Assembly: GCA_018830105.1 (NCBI GenBank)
Contig: JAHJTC010000005.1
Span: forward strand, 1 to 64,000
Length of the DNA stretch: 64,000 nt
Source of the DNA: Bacteroidota bacterium
GTDB lineage: Bacteria; Bacteroidota; Bacteroidia; Bacteroidales; F082
Direction: 5' to 3'
Shown piece by piece: positions 46,108 through 55,054 of this stretch. The position numbers were made by a program, and so were the translations under genes. The notes under the pieces were generated by a model. It made no database searches. It was not told the DNA's origin and saw only the letters and a list, made by a program, of their open reading frames with translations. The number at the start of each line of letters is the position of its first letter. Positions within the stretch are counted from its first letter, which is position 1.

Positions 46108-47388
46108 ATGTTAAGAGATGAAAAACTTTTCGACCTGATACGTCAGGAAAAGGAACGTCAGATGCACGGTATTGAACTTATCGCTTCGGAGAATTTTGTG
46201 AGTGATCAGGTTCTTGAATCCATGGGATCGGTGCTTACCAACAAATATGCCGAGGGCTATCCCGGCAAACGCTATTATGGCGGCTGTCAGATCGTGGATC
46301 AAACGGAGCAGCTGGCTATTGATCGTGCCCAAACGCTTTTTGATGCAGCCTATGCCAATGTGCAGCCGCATTCAGGCGCTCAGGCCAATATGGCCGTGTT
46401 TTTGGCTTGTCTTAATCCGGGCGATACCTTTATGGGGCTCGACCTTTCGCATGGGGGACACCTCTCGCATGGGTCGCCGGTAAATATTTCCGGAATACTC
46501 TATAATCCAATAGCTTATGGCGTTGATGAAGAAACTGGTCTGGTCAATTACGACAAGATGGAGGCTTTGGCGCTTGAACACAAGCCAAAGCTGATTATTG
46601 CAGGTGCCTCTGCTTATTCCAGAGACTGGGATTATGAGCGCATGCGTGATATAGCTGATCAGGTAGGAGCGGTGCTGCTGGCAGATATCTCTCATCCTTC
46701 GGGGCTTATCGCACGCGGCTTACTCAATGATCCGATCGAATTTTGCCATATCGTGACTACCACAACGCACAAAACATTGCGTGGACCGCGCGGTGGCCTT
46801 ATCGTGATGGGGGAAGATTTTGAGAATCCCTGGGGCAAGAAAACGCCCAAAGGCGAGATAAAAATGATGTCGGCCTTGCTCAACTCAGCTGTATTCCCGG
46901 GTATTCAGGGTGGTCCGCTGGAGCATGTGATTGCCAGCAAAGCAGTGGCTTTTGGTGAAGCCCTTACCGATGAGTATTTTCAATATATCCTGCAAGTGAA
47001 AAAGAATGCCGATGTAATGGCAGAGGCCTTTATTAGCCGCGGATATCATGTGATTTCAGGAGGAACAGATAACCACCTGATGCTTATCGACCTGCGTTCG
47101 AAGTTTCCGGATATTACTGGAAAAGTGGTGGAAAATACACTGGTAAAAGCAGATATTACCATCAATAAAAATATGGTGCCTTTCGATAGTCGCTCACCTT
47201 TCCAGACTTCAGGATTGCGTGTGGGAACGCCGGCAATCACCACCCGCGGACTTAAAGAAGCGCATATGGAGCCCATCGTCGATCTGATTGATGAAGTAAT
47301 TAGTCATATTGATGATGAGAAAACTATTGACGCTGTTCGGCTTAAAGTAAACAAGATGATGAGCGAATTCCCGTTGTTTAACTGGTAA
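46108..47388 (+). CDS. glyA: Serine hydroxymethyltransferase
   Basis: The 426-residue cytosolic PLP enzyme interconverts serine and glycine with tetrahydrofolate, supplying one-carbon units, a pathway shared with FolD at 29340. Signatures: [10 protein letters not shown] near 23, [13 protein letters not shown] near 48, and the PLP-Lys in [13 protein letters not shown] (K222). [11 protein letters not shown] near 270 is also conserved. Length and ends are normal. It is monocistronic with a strong terminator. Confidence 0.97.
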   Translation: MLRDEKLFDLIRQEKERQMHGIELIASENFVSDQVLESMGSVLTNKYAEGYPGKRYYGGCQIVDQTEQLAIDRAQTLFDAAYANVQPHSGAQANMAVFLACLNPGDTFMGLDLSHGGHLSHGSPVNISGILYNPIAYGVDEETGLVNYDKMEALALEHKPKLIIAGASAYSRDWDYERMRDIADQVGAVLLADISHPSGLIARGLLNDPIEFCHIVTTTTHKTLRGPRGGLIVMGEDFENPWGKKTPKGEIKMMSALLNSAVFPGIQGGPLEHVIASKAVAFGEALTDEYFQYILQVKKNADVMAEAFISRGYHVISGGTDNHLMLIDLRSKFPDITGKVVENTLVKADITINKNMVPFDSRSPFQTSGLRVGTPAITTRGLKEAHMEPIVDLIDEVISHIDDEKTIDAVRLKVNKMMSEFPLFNW

Positions 47389-47410
47389 GTTGCTGGGCTA
47401 AACCGACCTA

Positions 47411-47442
47411 AACCCGGGAAGTGTTCCCGGGTTTTTTTTTTT
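47411..47442 (+). terminator. Terminator after glyA
   Basis: A nine-base stem, AACCCGGGA with TCCCGGGTT, around a five-base loop, followed by a T-run. Confidence 0.9.
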
Positions 47443-47736
47443 GACAAAAACAAAAAATATACTTGACTGTTAGTCTTATATGAAAAGTAAGTGAAGAAAT
47501 TTACAATTTGTTAATTTTGTAAAGTTTTGATTCTTAGATCAAAGGTGTAATTTTATCGTTTTTAATGGAAAAATGCACCTTAATAAATTTCATTAAGAAA
47601 TAAACAACAGTTTGTTCATTGTTTTTTTAAAAACCCGTTCTTATAAAGGCTTAATGAACAGAACTTTGAAGTGATATAATACGATAGTTAGCATGGTAAA
47701 GTGTTTTGTTTTTTTAACAACCAATCTTTAAAAGCT
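47443..47736. other. AT-rich gap before sixA
   Basis: Very AT-rich, no gene. TAATTTTG at 47512-47519 fits the -7 consensus and could drive sixA with a long leader. Nothing else was recognised. Confidence 0.4.
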
Positions 47737-48237
47737 ATGAAAACAATATATGTAGTCCGTCATGCCAAATCATCCTGGGATTTTCCTGCCTTGCCAGATC
47801 ATGACAGGCCCTTACTTGAAAAAGGCAAGAAACGCACTAAAAAGGTAATCGACTACCTCTTGAAGCAGTCCATTCAGCTTGATTTTGTGATCAGCAGTTC
47901 GGCAGTTCGAGCCAGCGAAACAGCTGATTACATCGCCCGTGCGCTTGGCTATGACAGTGGAAGCATAAAGTATGATCCAAGTCTGTATCATGCTGACAGT
48001 GAAATGATTTTTGAGCAGTTTTTGGATTTGAATGATGAATATAAATCCCTAATGCTTGTTGGCCATAATCCGGCGCTGACCAATTTCGTGAATAACTGGT
48101 TGAAGCCACCGATCGACTGGCTGCCCACTTCGGCTGTGGTTTGCCTGGAGTTTAGCACAGATCATTGGGACGAGCTGCGTCATGCTCCGGCCAAACTCAA
48201 TTTTATCGTTTTCCCGAAACTTATAAAAGGGCAATAG
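47737..48237 (+). CDS. Phosphohistidine phosphatase SixA-like
   Basis: From ATG 47737 the protein has 166 residues; an upstream frame start at 47701 is less plausible. It is a histidine phosphatase branch member: VVRHAKSSW (RHG-type motif with catalytic His, about 6-14), DRPLLEKGKKR, SSAVRASETADY and VGHNPALTNF with the second His. It removes phosphate from phosphohistidine in signalling proteins. It lies 66 bp upstream of ppk1; this neighbourhood (SixA-like with polyphosphate kinase) is recurrent and suggests a link to phosphate metabolism. Confidence 0.85.
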   Translation: MKTIYVVRHAKSSWDFPALPDHDRPLLEKGKKRTKKVIDYLLKQSIQLDFVISSSAVRASETADYIARALGYDSGSIKYDPSLYHADSEMIFEQFLDLNDEYKSLMLVGHNPALTNFVNNWLKPPIDWLPTSAVVCLEFSTDHWDELRHAPAKLNFIVFPKLIKGQ

Positions 48238-48262
48238 AAAAGCAGCCTTCAACACTTTATGG

Positions 48263-48270
48263 TAGTTTTG
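48263..48270 (+). promoter_or_regulatory. Possible -7 element of ppk1
   Basis: TAGTTTTG fits TAnnTTTG, 33 bp before the ppk1 ATG. The -33 region is not convincing. Confidence 0.4.
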
Positions 48271-48303
48271 TAGGCTCAGCGTAACAGTATTGGCGAAAAA
48301 AGT

Positions 48304-50370
48304 ATGAAGAAATTTTTAATTAACAGAGAGATAAGCTGGTTGCATTTTAATGCCAGGGTTTTGCAAGAGGCAAAGGATGAGCATAATCCGCTGCTCGAGC
48401 GACTACGTTTTATTGGTATCTATTCCAATAACAGGGATGAGTTTTTTCGGGTGAGGGTGGCCACCTTGCGGCGTCTGCGGAAGTTAAAAAAGGATAAGCC
48501 CGAGTTTTTGGCTTACGATCCCGCTAAAATATTAAATGATATCCGCTTGATTATCAAGGAGCAAGAGGAGACTTACATGGCCACCTACCTCGAAATTGCT
48601 GAACAGCTCAAAGACCATGATATCCATCTTATCGACGATCAGAATCTTAGCGAAGACATGGGAAAGGCAGTGGTTCGCTATTTTCGGGAGTCGGTTCATC
48701 CCCATCTTTTTCCGATCATGCTCAGCGGATTGAGCGATCTGAACAACCTCAAGGACAATTCTATCTACCTGGCGCTGGTCATGCGCAATTCGCAGGATTT
48801 GATACCGGAGAATTATGCCTTGGTGAAGGTTCCAACAAGCAGGGTTTCCAGGTTCTTTCTGCTTCCCGAGTCCAACGGAAAGACCAATGTTATGTTGCTC
48901 GATGATGTGATTCGCTACAACCTGGGCGAGATTTTCCTGCCTTTTGGATATGATAGCTTTGAAGCGTATTCATTAAAGTTTACCCGCGATGCAGAGCTGG
49001 ATATCGATAACGACATCTCGAAGAGTTTTATTGAGATTATGGCAGAGAGTCTGAAACAGCGCAAAAAAGGGGTTCCTGTGCGTTTTATCTATGATGAAGA
49101 TATGCCCGAGACCCTGCTGAATAAGCTCCTTAAGAAATTTAGGGTGAGCAAAAATGACATCATGATATCCGGCTGGAAGTATCATAACTTCAGGGATTTT
49201 ATGGATTTCCCTAAGATTGGCTCAAAAGAGCTATATGCCGATGATCTTCCACCACTGCGACATCCCGACTTGCCGCCGTATAAAAGCATTTTTGGTGTAA
49301 TTCGCCAAAAAGACATCATGCTGCACTATCCCTATCAATCCTTTTCGCATCTGATCGATCTATTGCGTGAAGCCTCCCTGGATCCTAAAGTGCGTTCCAT
49401 AAAAATGACGCTATACCGCGCAGCACGTGATTCAAAAGTTATCAATGCCCTGGTAAATGCAGCACGTAACGGTAAATCGGTGACGGTTTTTCTGGAGCTT
49501 CAGGCCCGCTTCGATGAGAAAGCAAATATACAGTGGACCGAGAAACTGCATGAAGAAGGCGTTAAGGTGATTAAGACTATTCCCGGCCTCAAAGTGCATA
49601 GTAAGTTATTGCTAATCAGAAGAAAAGAAGAGGGTAAAAACGTATATTATTCCAATATCACTACCGGAAACTTCAACGAGAGCACTGCACGGGTTTATGC
49701 TGATGACAGCTTGTTTACAGCAGATGAACGCATCGGTGTTGAGGTAAGCAAGATGTTTCAGTTGTTCGAAACGCCTTATGCACCGCCTGATTTTCAGGAA
49801 TTGGTGATTTCGCCCTCCAATATGCGCAAGCATTTTATCAAGCTGCTTTCTGCTGAGATTAGCAATGCGAAAGCGGGAAAAGAAGCTTCGGTGATCCTTA
49901 AACTCAATAGTCTGGTTGACGGGAAACTTGTCGCAAAGCTTTATCAGGCCAGTAATGCCGGCGTTAAGATACAGATTATCTGCAGGGGGATTTGTGTGTT
50001 AATTCCCGGTTTGCCCGGAAAAAGTGAGAACATCGAAGTCATCAGCATCGTTGATCGTTTTCTGGAACACAGCCGGGTGTATATCTTTGCCAATGGAGGT
50101 AAGCCGCTGTATTATATCTCTTCAGCTGATTGGATGGTTCGCAATCTGGATCACCGTTTTGAGGTTACAACACCTGTCAAGGACAAGCAAATACAGCAAG
50201 AGCTTTACGATATGTTGCAGATTCAGTTGCGCGACAACTGCAAGGCGCGTTTACCCAATCGGGAAATCGTGAACCAATACAAGAGCAGAGAGAAAGGAAC
50301 GGCTTTGGTGCGGTCTCAGCTGGTTATTTATGAGTATCTCAAAAAGAAATCGCTGCTGGGTCAGGGCTAA
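48304..50370 (+). CDS. ppk1: Polyphosphate kinase 1
   Basis: The 688-residue protein has the four-domain PPK1 layout. The N domain starts INREISWLHFNARVL and carries ERLRFIGIYSNNRDEFF. The head domain follows. Two phospholipase-D-like C domains contain the autophosphorylated His region (GLKVHSKLLLIRR, about 433-445) and the second His region (WMVRNLDHRFEV). It polymerises ATP gamma-phosphate reversibly into polyphosphate. The stop codon lies inside a 14-bp palindrome that begins the downstream repeat element. Confidence 0.96.
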   Translation: MKKFLINREISWLHFNARVLQEAKDEHNPLLERLRFIGIYSNNRDEFFRVRVATLRRLRKLKKDKPEFLAYDPAKILNDIRLIIKEQEETYMATYLEIAEQLKDHDIHLIDDQNLSEDMGKAVVRYFRESVHPHLFPIMLSGLSDLNNLKDNSIYLALVMRNSQDLIPENYALVKVPTSRVSRFFLLPESNGKTNVMLLDDVIRYNLGEIFLPFGYDSFEAYSLKFTRDAELDIDNDISKSFIEIMAESLKQRKKGVPVRFIYDEDMPETLLNKLLKKFRVSKNDIMISGWKYHNFRDFMDFPKIGSKELYADDLPPLRHPDLPPYKSIFGVIRQKDIMLHYPYQSFSHLIDLLREASLDPKVRSIKMTLYRAARDSKVINALVNAARNGKSVTVFLELQARFDEKANIQWTEKLHEEGVKVIKTIPGLKVHSKLLLIRRKEEGKNVYYSNITTGNFNESTARVYADDSLFTADERIGVEVSKMFQLFETPYAPPDFQELVISPSNMRKHFIKLLSAEISNAKAGKEASVILKLNSLVDGKLVAKLYQASNAGVKIQIICRGICVLIPGLPGKSENIEVISIVDRFLEHSRVYIFANGGKPLYYISSADWMVRNLDHRFEVTTPVKDKQIQQELYDMLQIQLRDNCKARLPNREIVNQYKSREKGTALVRSQLVIYEYLKKKSLLGQG

Positions 50371-50721
50371 AGCCCTCGTGAATAGTGCGAGCTCATCATC
50401 CCCGGCCTGAAGGCCAGGGATAATGAAGAACCAGTTTTGATGCAGCACAGAGAGTCTGGGTTTTTTATGGACTGGCGCTGATGAAAAGCGATATGCCTTT
50501 ATAGTTAAGAGTCGAAGGTATGAAGAAGCGATCAGTTACCTGGGGTGTCCATAATCCCGGCGCTACTGAGGCTTCCGATATCCGATGCCAGTGAAGAACC
50601 CAAGGTCTTCTCCGCTTACGAAGCAAGTGACTCAGCGGCCAGGGTGATGAGCTAGTCTTCATTAACTCCGGCCTTTAGGCCGGACTTAGGTGCCCTGCCA
50701 GCACACAAGGGCTTTAGCCCT
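50363..50721. mobile_element. MITE/REP-like element with long inverted ends
   Basis: The two ends are imperfect inverted repeats of about 65 bp. Outer palindromes are AGGGCTAAAGCCCT (50363-50376) and its reverse complement AGGGCTTTAGCCCT (50708-50721). Inner palindromes are CCCGGCCTGAAGGCCAGGG (50401-50419) and TCCGGCCTTTAGGCCGGA (50667-50684). Both sides also share a TCTTCATTA sequence at matching positions. The centre has no gene. This looks like a non-autonomous REP doublet that may be moved by a tyrosine REP-type transposase elsewhere in the genome. It fills nearly all of the 422-bp gap between ppk1 and moeA. Confidence 0.7.
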
Positions 50722-50769
50722 GACTGCTTAATATTAACGTCCAACACTTACTCCTTAAGGGATATATCG

Positions 50770-50777
50770 TATTTTTG
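50770..50777 (+). promoter_or_regulatory. Possible -7 element of moeA
   Basis: TATTTTTG fits the TAnnTTTG consensus 16 bp before the moeA ATG; the leader would be very short. It lies just after the repeat element, so the element may have displaced or supplied upstream sequence. Confidence 0.4.
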
Positions 50778-50792
50778 CAAAAAACTAATTGC

Positions 50793-51968
50793 ATGATTTC
50801 TTTTGAAGAAGCCTATAAGATTGTTACCACAGATATACAGCCCCTTTCTGCAGAAATAGTTACGCTGGCTGATAGCCGCGGCCGTGTGTTGTCGGAGCGT
50901 ATTGTCAGCGACATGAATATGCCGCCTTTCGACAAGGCCGCTGTGGATGGCTTTGCCTGTCGCCGTGTTGATCTTGGGAAGGCCTTGAAAGTAACAGCAG
51001 TAATTCCTGCCGGAAGTGCGACTGCACAAGCCATCGAAGAAGGCTGTTGCGCAAAAATTATGACAGGAGCGATGATTCCTGCCGGTGCTGATTGCGTCGT
51101 AATGGTTGAAGAGACAGCAATAGCAGCTGACAAAACGGTCATTGTAAAGAACCTGAAGACCAAGAATAACATAGCTTATAAAGCCGAAGATATTCAACAA
51201 GGCGATAGCGTGATTCCTGCCCACACACTGATAAAGCCACAACATATGGCGGTTATGGCTGCTGTTGGCGCTGTAAATCCGCAAGTATTCAGAAGGGTTC
51301 GGCTTACTGTATTCAGCACTGGCGATGAGTTGGTTGAGCCCCAGCAAAAACCTAAAACCGGACAAATACGTAACAGCAATGGCATACAGCTTATTAATCA
51401 GGCCGCTGCCATGGGTTGCGAAGCACGCTATGGAGGCATTATCCCTGATGATGAGTCGGCCAGTCGCAAGTTGATCAGCGAAGCTCTTGTCTGGTCTGAT
51501 GTGCTGATTATGTCGGGAGGCATCTCGATGGGGGATTTTGACTATATTCCTCAAATACTAAACGACTTGGGCTTTCAGCTGCATTTTCAAACCATTGCAG
51601 TACAACCCGGAAAGCCTACGGTATTTGGCCGTTCGGGCGAAAAGTTTGTGATGGCCTTGCCGGGAAACCCTGTTTCCTCGCTGAATATTTTTGAGCTGCT
51701 GGCCAAACCCATGCTATACCGGCTGATGGGTTACGCTTTTGAGCCACAGCGGATTTTGCTTCCACTGTCGCAGGATTACCGCAGAAAACGTGCATCACGG
51801 CTGGCTTTTGTGCCGGCGCGGTTAACTTCAGAATCAGCGGTAGAACCGATTGGCTATCATGGCTCAGCCCATATCAGTGCACTCGTTGAAGCCACAGCGC
51901 TGTTCGAAGTGCCGGTGGGAACAGATTTTATTGCCAAAGGAGAACAAGTGCATGTACGATTCATTTAA
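50793..51968 (+). CDS. moeA: Molybdopterin molybdotransferase MoeA
   Basis: From ATG 50793 the protein has 391 residues (TTG 50775 is also open). Domain order is typical: an N-terminal MoeA segment with ADSRGRVLSE and MPPFDKAAVDGFA; a middle domain with VIPAGSA and KIMTGAMIPAGAD; a MoCF-binding domain with VFSTGDELV, SGGISMGDFDYI and PGKPTVFGR...ALPGNPVSS; then the C-terminal barrel. It inserts molybdate into adenylated molybdopterin. It overlaps moaA by 17 bp. No molybdoenzyme genes are in the window. Confidence 0.95.
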   Translation: MISFEEAYKIVTTDIQPLSAEIVTLADSRGRVLSERIVSDMNMPPFDKAAVDGFACRRVDLGKALKVTAVIPAGSATAQAIEEGCCAKIMTGAMIPAGADCVVMVEETAIAADKTVIVKNLKTKNNIAYKAEDIQQGDSVIPAHTLIKPQHMAVMAAVGAVNPQVFRRVRLTVFSTGDELVEPQQKPKTGQIRNSNGIQLINQAAAMGCEARYGGIIPDDESASRKLISEALVWSDVLIMSGGISMGDFDYIPQILNDLGFQLHFQTIAVQPGKPTVFGRSGEKFVMALPGNPVSSLNIFELLAKPMLYRLMGYAFEPQRILLPLSQDYRRKRASRLAFVPARLTSESAVEPIGYHGSAHISALVEATALFEVPVGTDFIAKGEQVHVRFI

Positions 51969-52752
51969 CCGAAAAATCACTTATCTGCGCATTTCGGTCA
52001 CTGACCGTTGCAACCTGCGTTGCCGCTACTGCATGCCCGAAGAAGGTGTGAAACCGCTTCCGCATGACGAAATACTGAGCTTTGAGGAGATCCTTGAAGT
52101 GGCTCGTTTTGCTGTTGCACATGGTGTAAACAAAATCCGTATTACCGGAGGTGAGCCGCTGGTGCGCAAAGAAATAGTAGCATTGGTAGCACAGCTTGCC
52201 AAACTGACCGGCCTGAAGGATTTTGGGATGACAACCAATGGTATTTTATTGCCAAAGTTTGCACAGCAGCTGGCCGATGCCGGTTTGAAAAGGGTGAATA
52301 TCAGCCTGGATACCGTTGACCCGGAAAGGTTCAAATGGATTACGCGACTGGGCAGTGTGGAGGCTGTTTTCAAAGGCATTGAAGCGGCGCGTGAAGCCGG
52401 ATTAACGCCCATCAAACTTAATTGTGTGATTAAAAATAATCATGATGAGCCGGATGCTCAAGCCGTAAAAGCCTTTGCTGATGCCAATGGTTTGCAAATA
52501 CGTTTTATCAAAGAAATGAATCTCGAAACAGGACAGTTTTCTGTTGTCGAAGGCGGCGATGGCGGACACTGTGCCAGTTGCAACCGCATGCGGCTCACGG
52601 CTAATGGCGACCTGAAACCCTGTTTGTTTACCGATCTGAGTTATAACGTTCGTGCCCTGGGTGTGGAAGAGGCTTACCTACAAGCCATTCAAAATAAACC
52701 TGCCTGTGGTTCTATCAACCAGATGAATCAGTTTAGTAATATTGGGGGGTAG
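51952..52752 (+). CDS. moaA: GTP 3',8-cyclase MoaA, compact form
   Basis: From ATG 51952 the protein has 266 residues. It catalyses the first step of molybdenum cofactor synthesis. The radical-SAM cluster motif is C20-NLR-C24-RY-C27. A second cluster is formed by the C-x2-C-x13-C motif (HCASCNRMRL...KPCLF). The C-terminus is Gly-Gly, as required for substrate handling in characterised MoaA. TTNGILL and VNISLDT are conserved. It is about 60 residues shorter than Escherichia coli MoaA, the loss lying mainly between IRFIKEMN and the second cluster. The start overlaps moeA by 17 bp. Confidence 0.92.
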   Translation: MYDSFNRKITYLRISVTDRCNLRCRYCMPEEGVKPLPHDEILSFEEILEVARFAVAHGVNKIRITGGEPLVRKEIVALVAQLAKLTGLKDFGMTTNGILLPKFAQQLADAGLKRVNISLDTVDPERFKWITRLGSVEAVFKGIEAAREAGLTPIKLNCVIKNNHDEPDAQAVKAFADANGLQIRFIKEMNLETGQFSVVEGGDGGHCASCNRMRLTANGDLKPCLFTDLSYNVRALGVEEAYLQAIQNKPACGSINQMNQFSNIGG

Positions 52753-52761
52753 GGGTTTTTT

Positions 52762-52833
52762 GGTCGAAGGTCAGAAGGTCGAAGGTCTGAAGGTCAAAGG
52801 TCTGAAGGTCGAAGGTCTGAAGGTCAAAGGTCT
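52762..52833 (+). repeat. Tandem 15-bp repeat after moaA
   Basis: Alternating 7- and 8-base units (GGTCGAA / GGTCTGAA and GGTCAAA variants) give a 15-bp period over about five copies, with a 30-bp higher-order period. It is non-coding. It lies in the 207-bp gap between moaA and the TrpF-like gene. Probably a slippage-prone minisatellite. Confidence 0.8.
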
Positions 52834-52959
52834 AGGTTTATAAAAAAAGAGGCTTAATTGTACGATCTTTGCTAACAAAACAGCAGCTTATATTGTTATA
52901 GCACTGGAAATTCAAACTGATGTAGCTGCCTTTTTTTGAAACCGTAAATAGCTAATAAA

Positions 52960-53610
52960 ATGACAAAACCAAGCGTAAAGATTTGTTGCATCAGTAGTAA
53001 GGCTGAGGCTCTTACAGCCATAAAATATGGTGCATCGGCCATCGGTTTGGTGGGTGAAATGCCCAGCGGGCCGGGCGTGATAGACGATAAGCTGATCTAT
53101 GAGATTGCCAGGATTGTTCCGCCCTCTGTTGCAACTTTTCTGCTAACGAGCGAAACGCGGGCCGATGATATCATTGCGCATCACCGAAGGGTTCAAACTA
53201 CTACAATTCAAATTGTTGATAAAATTCAATTGGATCAATACCAAAGATTAAGAGATGAGCTTCCAGGCGTGAAACTGGTTCAGGTAATTCATGTGATTGA
53301 TCACAATTCAGTGAAGGAAGCCATTGAGGTTGCTGCTTTTGTTGATGCCATTTTGCTCGACAGCGGAAACCCTAATTTGAAGGTAAAGGAACTTGGTGGA
53401 ACAGGCAGAACACATAACTGGGATTTGAGCAGGGAGATTCGGGAGAAAATCGATATTCCGCTTTTTCTTGCAGGTGGCATAAACAAGGAGAATGTGAAAC
53501 AAGTCATCGCATACGTAAAGCCTTTTGGAATTGACTTATGCAGCAGTGTCAGGACAAACGGACATCTTGACGAAACCAAGCTTGCAGCGTTTTTTAGTGA
53601 AATTGACTAA
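52960..53610 (+). CDS. Stand-alone TrpF-like phosphoribosylanthranilate isomerase homologue
   Basis: The 216-residue TIM-barrel protein starts with VKICCISSKAEALTAI; TrpF normally has VKICG, so the Gly after the catalytic Cys is replaced by Cys. AIGLVGE near 27, LLDSG near 131, GGTGRTHNW near 142 and LAGGI near 169 (phosphate-binding loop) are retained; the Asp general acid region is LLDSG. No other trp genes are nearby. It may be a divergent TrpF or a homologue with a different aminodeoxyribulose-phosphate substrate. Confidence 0.75.
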   Translation: MTKPSVKICCISSKAEALTAIKYGASAIGLVGEMPSGPGVIDDKLIYEIARIVPPSVATFLLTSETRADDIIAHHRRVQTTTIQIVDKIQLDQYQRLRDELPGVKLVQVIHVIDHNSVKEAIEVAAFVDAILLDSGNPNLKVKELGGTGRTHNWDLSREIREKIDIPLFLAGGINKENVKQVIAYVKPFGIDLCSSVRTNGHLDETKLAAFFSEID

Positions 53611-53656
53611 GACCATAGTTTTCAGCAAACATTTAATAAACCCTTAAATAAAGAAG

Positions 53657-53950
53657 ATGATGACAAAGCTTAAAATGTATTTTTTACCGGTGATATTCCT
53701 GTTGTTGCTTTCTTCCTGCAGCAATTTGACTGAGGAAGCAGAGAAGCGAATCAATGAACTAAGAGACAAAACAGAGTCCCTGGATTCGTTGCTCAACAGG
53801 GAAGTAGAAAAAGTGTGGGCACTCGACTCCCTGATCAACAGAGAAAGCGAGAAAGTGCAAAAGCTCGATTCCCTGATCAATAATTCAGCCTCAAAAATTG
53901 ATTCCGTTTCCAAGGAAAAGATCAAACTCCTGGAGGAGCTGCTAAACTAA
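53657..53950 (+). CDS. Small coiled-coil lipoprotein
   Basis: The 97-residue protein has a lipobox LSSC (Cys 21). The mature part is a continuous helix of heptads with a near-repeated unit (LDSLLNREVEKVWA, LDSLINRESEKVQK, LDSLINNSASKID), 14 residues each. This is the architecture of Lpp/Pcp-type murein lipoproteins, but the C-terminal Lys for peptidoglycan attachment is absent (it ends LLN). It is probably an outer-membrane-anchored periplasmic trimer. It follows the TrpF-like gene by 46 bp. Confidence 0.65.
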   Translation: MMTKLKMYFLPVIFLLLLSSCSNLTEEAEKRINELRDKTESLDSLLNREVEKVWALDSLINRESEKVQKLDSLINNSASKIDSVSKEKIKLLEELLN

Positions 53951-54379
53951 GCAGGATATTGGGGAAAGGGAGTCTGTGGTTGTCGTGGTTGTTCTTGTTG
54001 TTGTCTTTGTTTTGTATCAATAAAAAAACTAACGAAAACGTTGGTTTATTGGTCAAAACGAGACAAGGCCAAAGCTAAAGCCAACGCCATAAACCTCTTC
54101 AAAGTTGGATTAATCGTGCATTTTTGATCGTTTTAAGGCAATAAAAAACGTCATTAAGCCGGAAAACAGGATATCCGGCTTGCAGGGTGTAATGCATTAC
54201 TGAATTGATTTTAGCAACGCATCAAAAAAATGTTGCATAATAAAATCTTTACTACCTTTGACCTTACTATACCATGTCAATCAAGGAAGTAGACTGTTTC
54301 AAAGCAGGTTTGCAGTCTTCTGGCTTTACTCACTAACTATTCATCTTGTATCATTTTTCATACAAATGCAAATGGCTAT
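53951..54379. other. 429-bp gap with hairpins and a promoter
   Basis: No gene. It contains a hairpin AACTAACG-AAAA-CGTTGGTT (54027-54046; followed by T-run on the minus strand only), an 8-bp hairpin AAGCCGGA/TCCGGCTT (54156-54181), and a good promoter at 54232-54260. Confidence 0.5.
54232..54260 (+). promoter_or_regulatory. Promoter of the 54380 gene
   Basis: TTG (54232) and TACCTTTG (54253-54260) are separated by 18 bases, a good match to the Bacteroidota TTG-N17-20-TAnnTTTG layout. It would give a leader of about 110 bases. Confidence 0.55.
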
Positions 54380-54847
54380 ATGACCAAATACGATATAAAT
54401 ACGGAGCTAAAACTTGTCATCCACAAGTATAAAGGTGATGTCACAGCCCATCATCTTAAAAATGCCTGGCTTACTTTCATGCACCTTAAATCATTCACTG
54501 TGGAAGGGTATAACCTCATATCTGATTATAGCGAGGGAAAATTCAGAATGCACCTCAATGAATTGAATGTGGCCAGAGCTTTCCTGAAAGGACACCGCTA
54601 TATGTTACAGGGAAAGAAGGAAGCTATTATTTCAAAAGATCCTTATACTACTGCTATAGGTAGTCTTTTCGAACAGTATGCCCTTGAAGATGCAGGAATG
54701 ATCGTAAAGGTTTTCAATACAAAGGATGCAGCCTTTAGATGGATAATGCATTGTAAATACTCCTGTGGATGCTACCAGAAGAACTGTAAAATTCTGACTG
54801 AAAAAAGATACGAGGAATTTATGGAGCGTAATGATTATAATCGGTAA
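54380..54847 (+). CDS. Hypothetical protein, possibly STAS-like
   Basis: The 155-residue soluble protein is not confidently recognised. Alternating strands and helices (LKLVIHKYKGDVTAHHLKNAW, then YNLISDYSEGKF) resemble SpoIIAA/STAS-like folds found in Bacteroidota proteins that modulate signalling. The C-terminus is Cys-rich (CKYSCGCYQKNC, about 133-144), unusual for that fold and possibly metal-binding. It has its own promoter and stands alone. Confidence 0.5.
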   Translation: MTKYDINTELKLVIHKYKGDVTAHHLKNAWLTFMHLKSFTVEGYNLISDYSEGKFRMHLNELNVARAFLKGHRYMLQGKKEAIISKDPYTTAIGSLFEQYALEDAGMIVKVFNTKDAAFRWIMHCKYSCGCYQKNCKILTEKRYEEFMERNDYNR

Positions 54848-54883
54848 CTAAGTTGCTACAGATGCCATACTAACAGCTTGATT

Positions 54884-54911
54884 CTCTAGTAAGGCGCTAA
54901 CGCCACGAGAG
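54884..54911. repeat. Palindromic hairpin
   Basis: CTCTAGT-AA-GGCG-CTAA-CGCC-ACGAGAG forms a hairpin with a GGCG/CGCC core. It may act as a terminator-like structure after the 54380 gene or be a REP-type repeat; no T-run follows directly. Confidence 0.45.
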
Positions 54912-55054
54912 GAACACGAAAATTTTTTTTGGGCTGAACATGATGAACACTTAAAAAAAAGACTGTCGGGTTATAAATGGTTTTGCTGGTATTAACGCAA
55001 TTGACAGTCAAAGGGATATTTAGGAATCATACAAACCAATAAAGTTTTTTAGCC

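Noticed and set aside
52960..53610. Member of a trp operon
   Set aside because: No other tryptophan gene is adjacent, and the VKICG motif is altered to VKICC; only a stand-alone TrpF-like call is justified.
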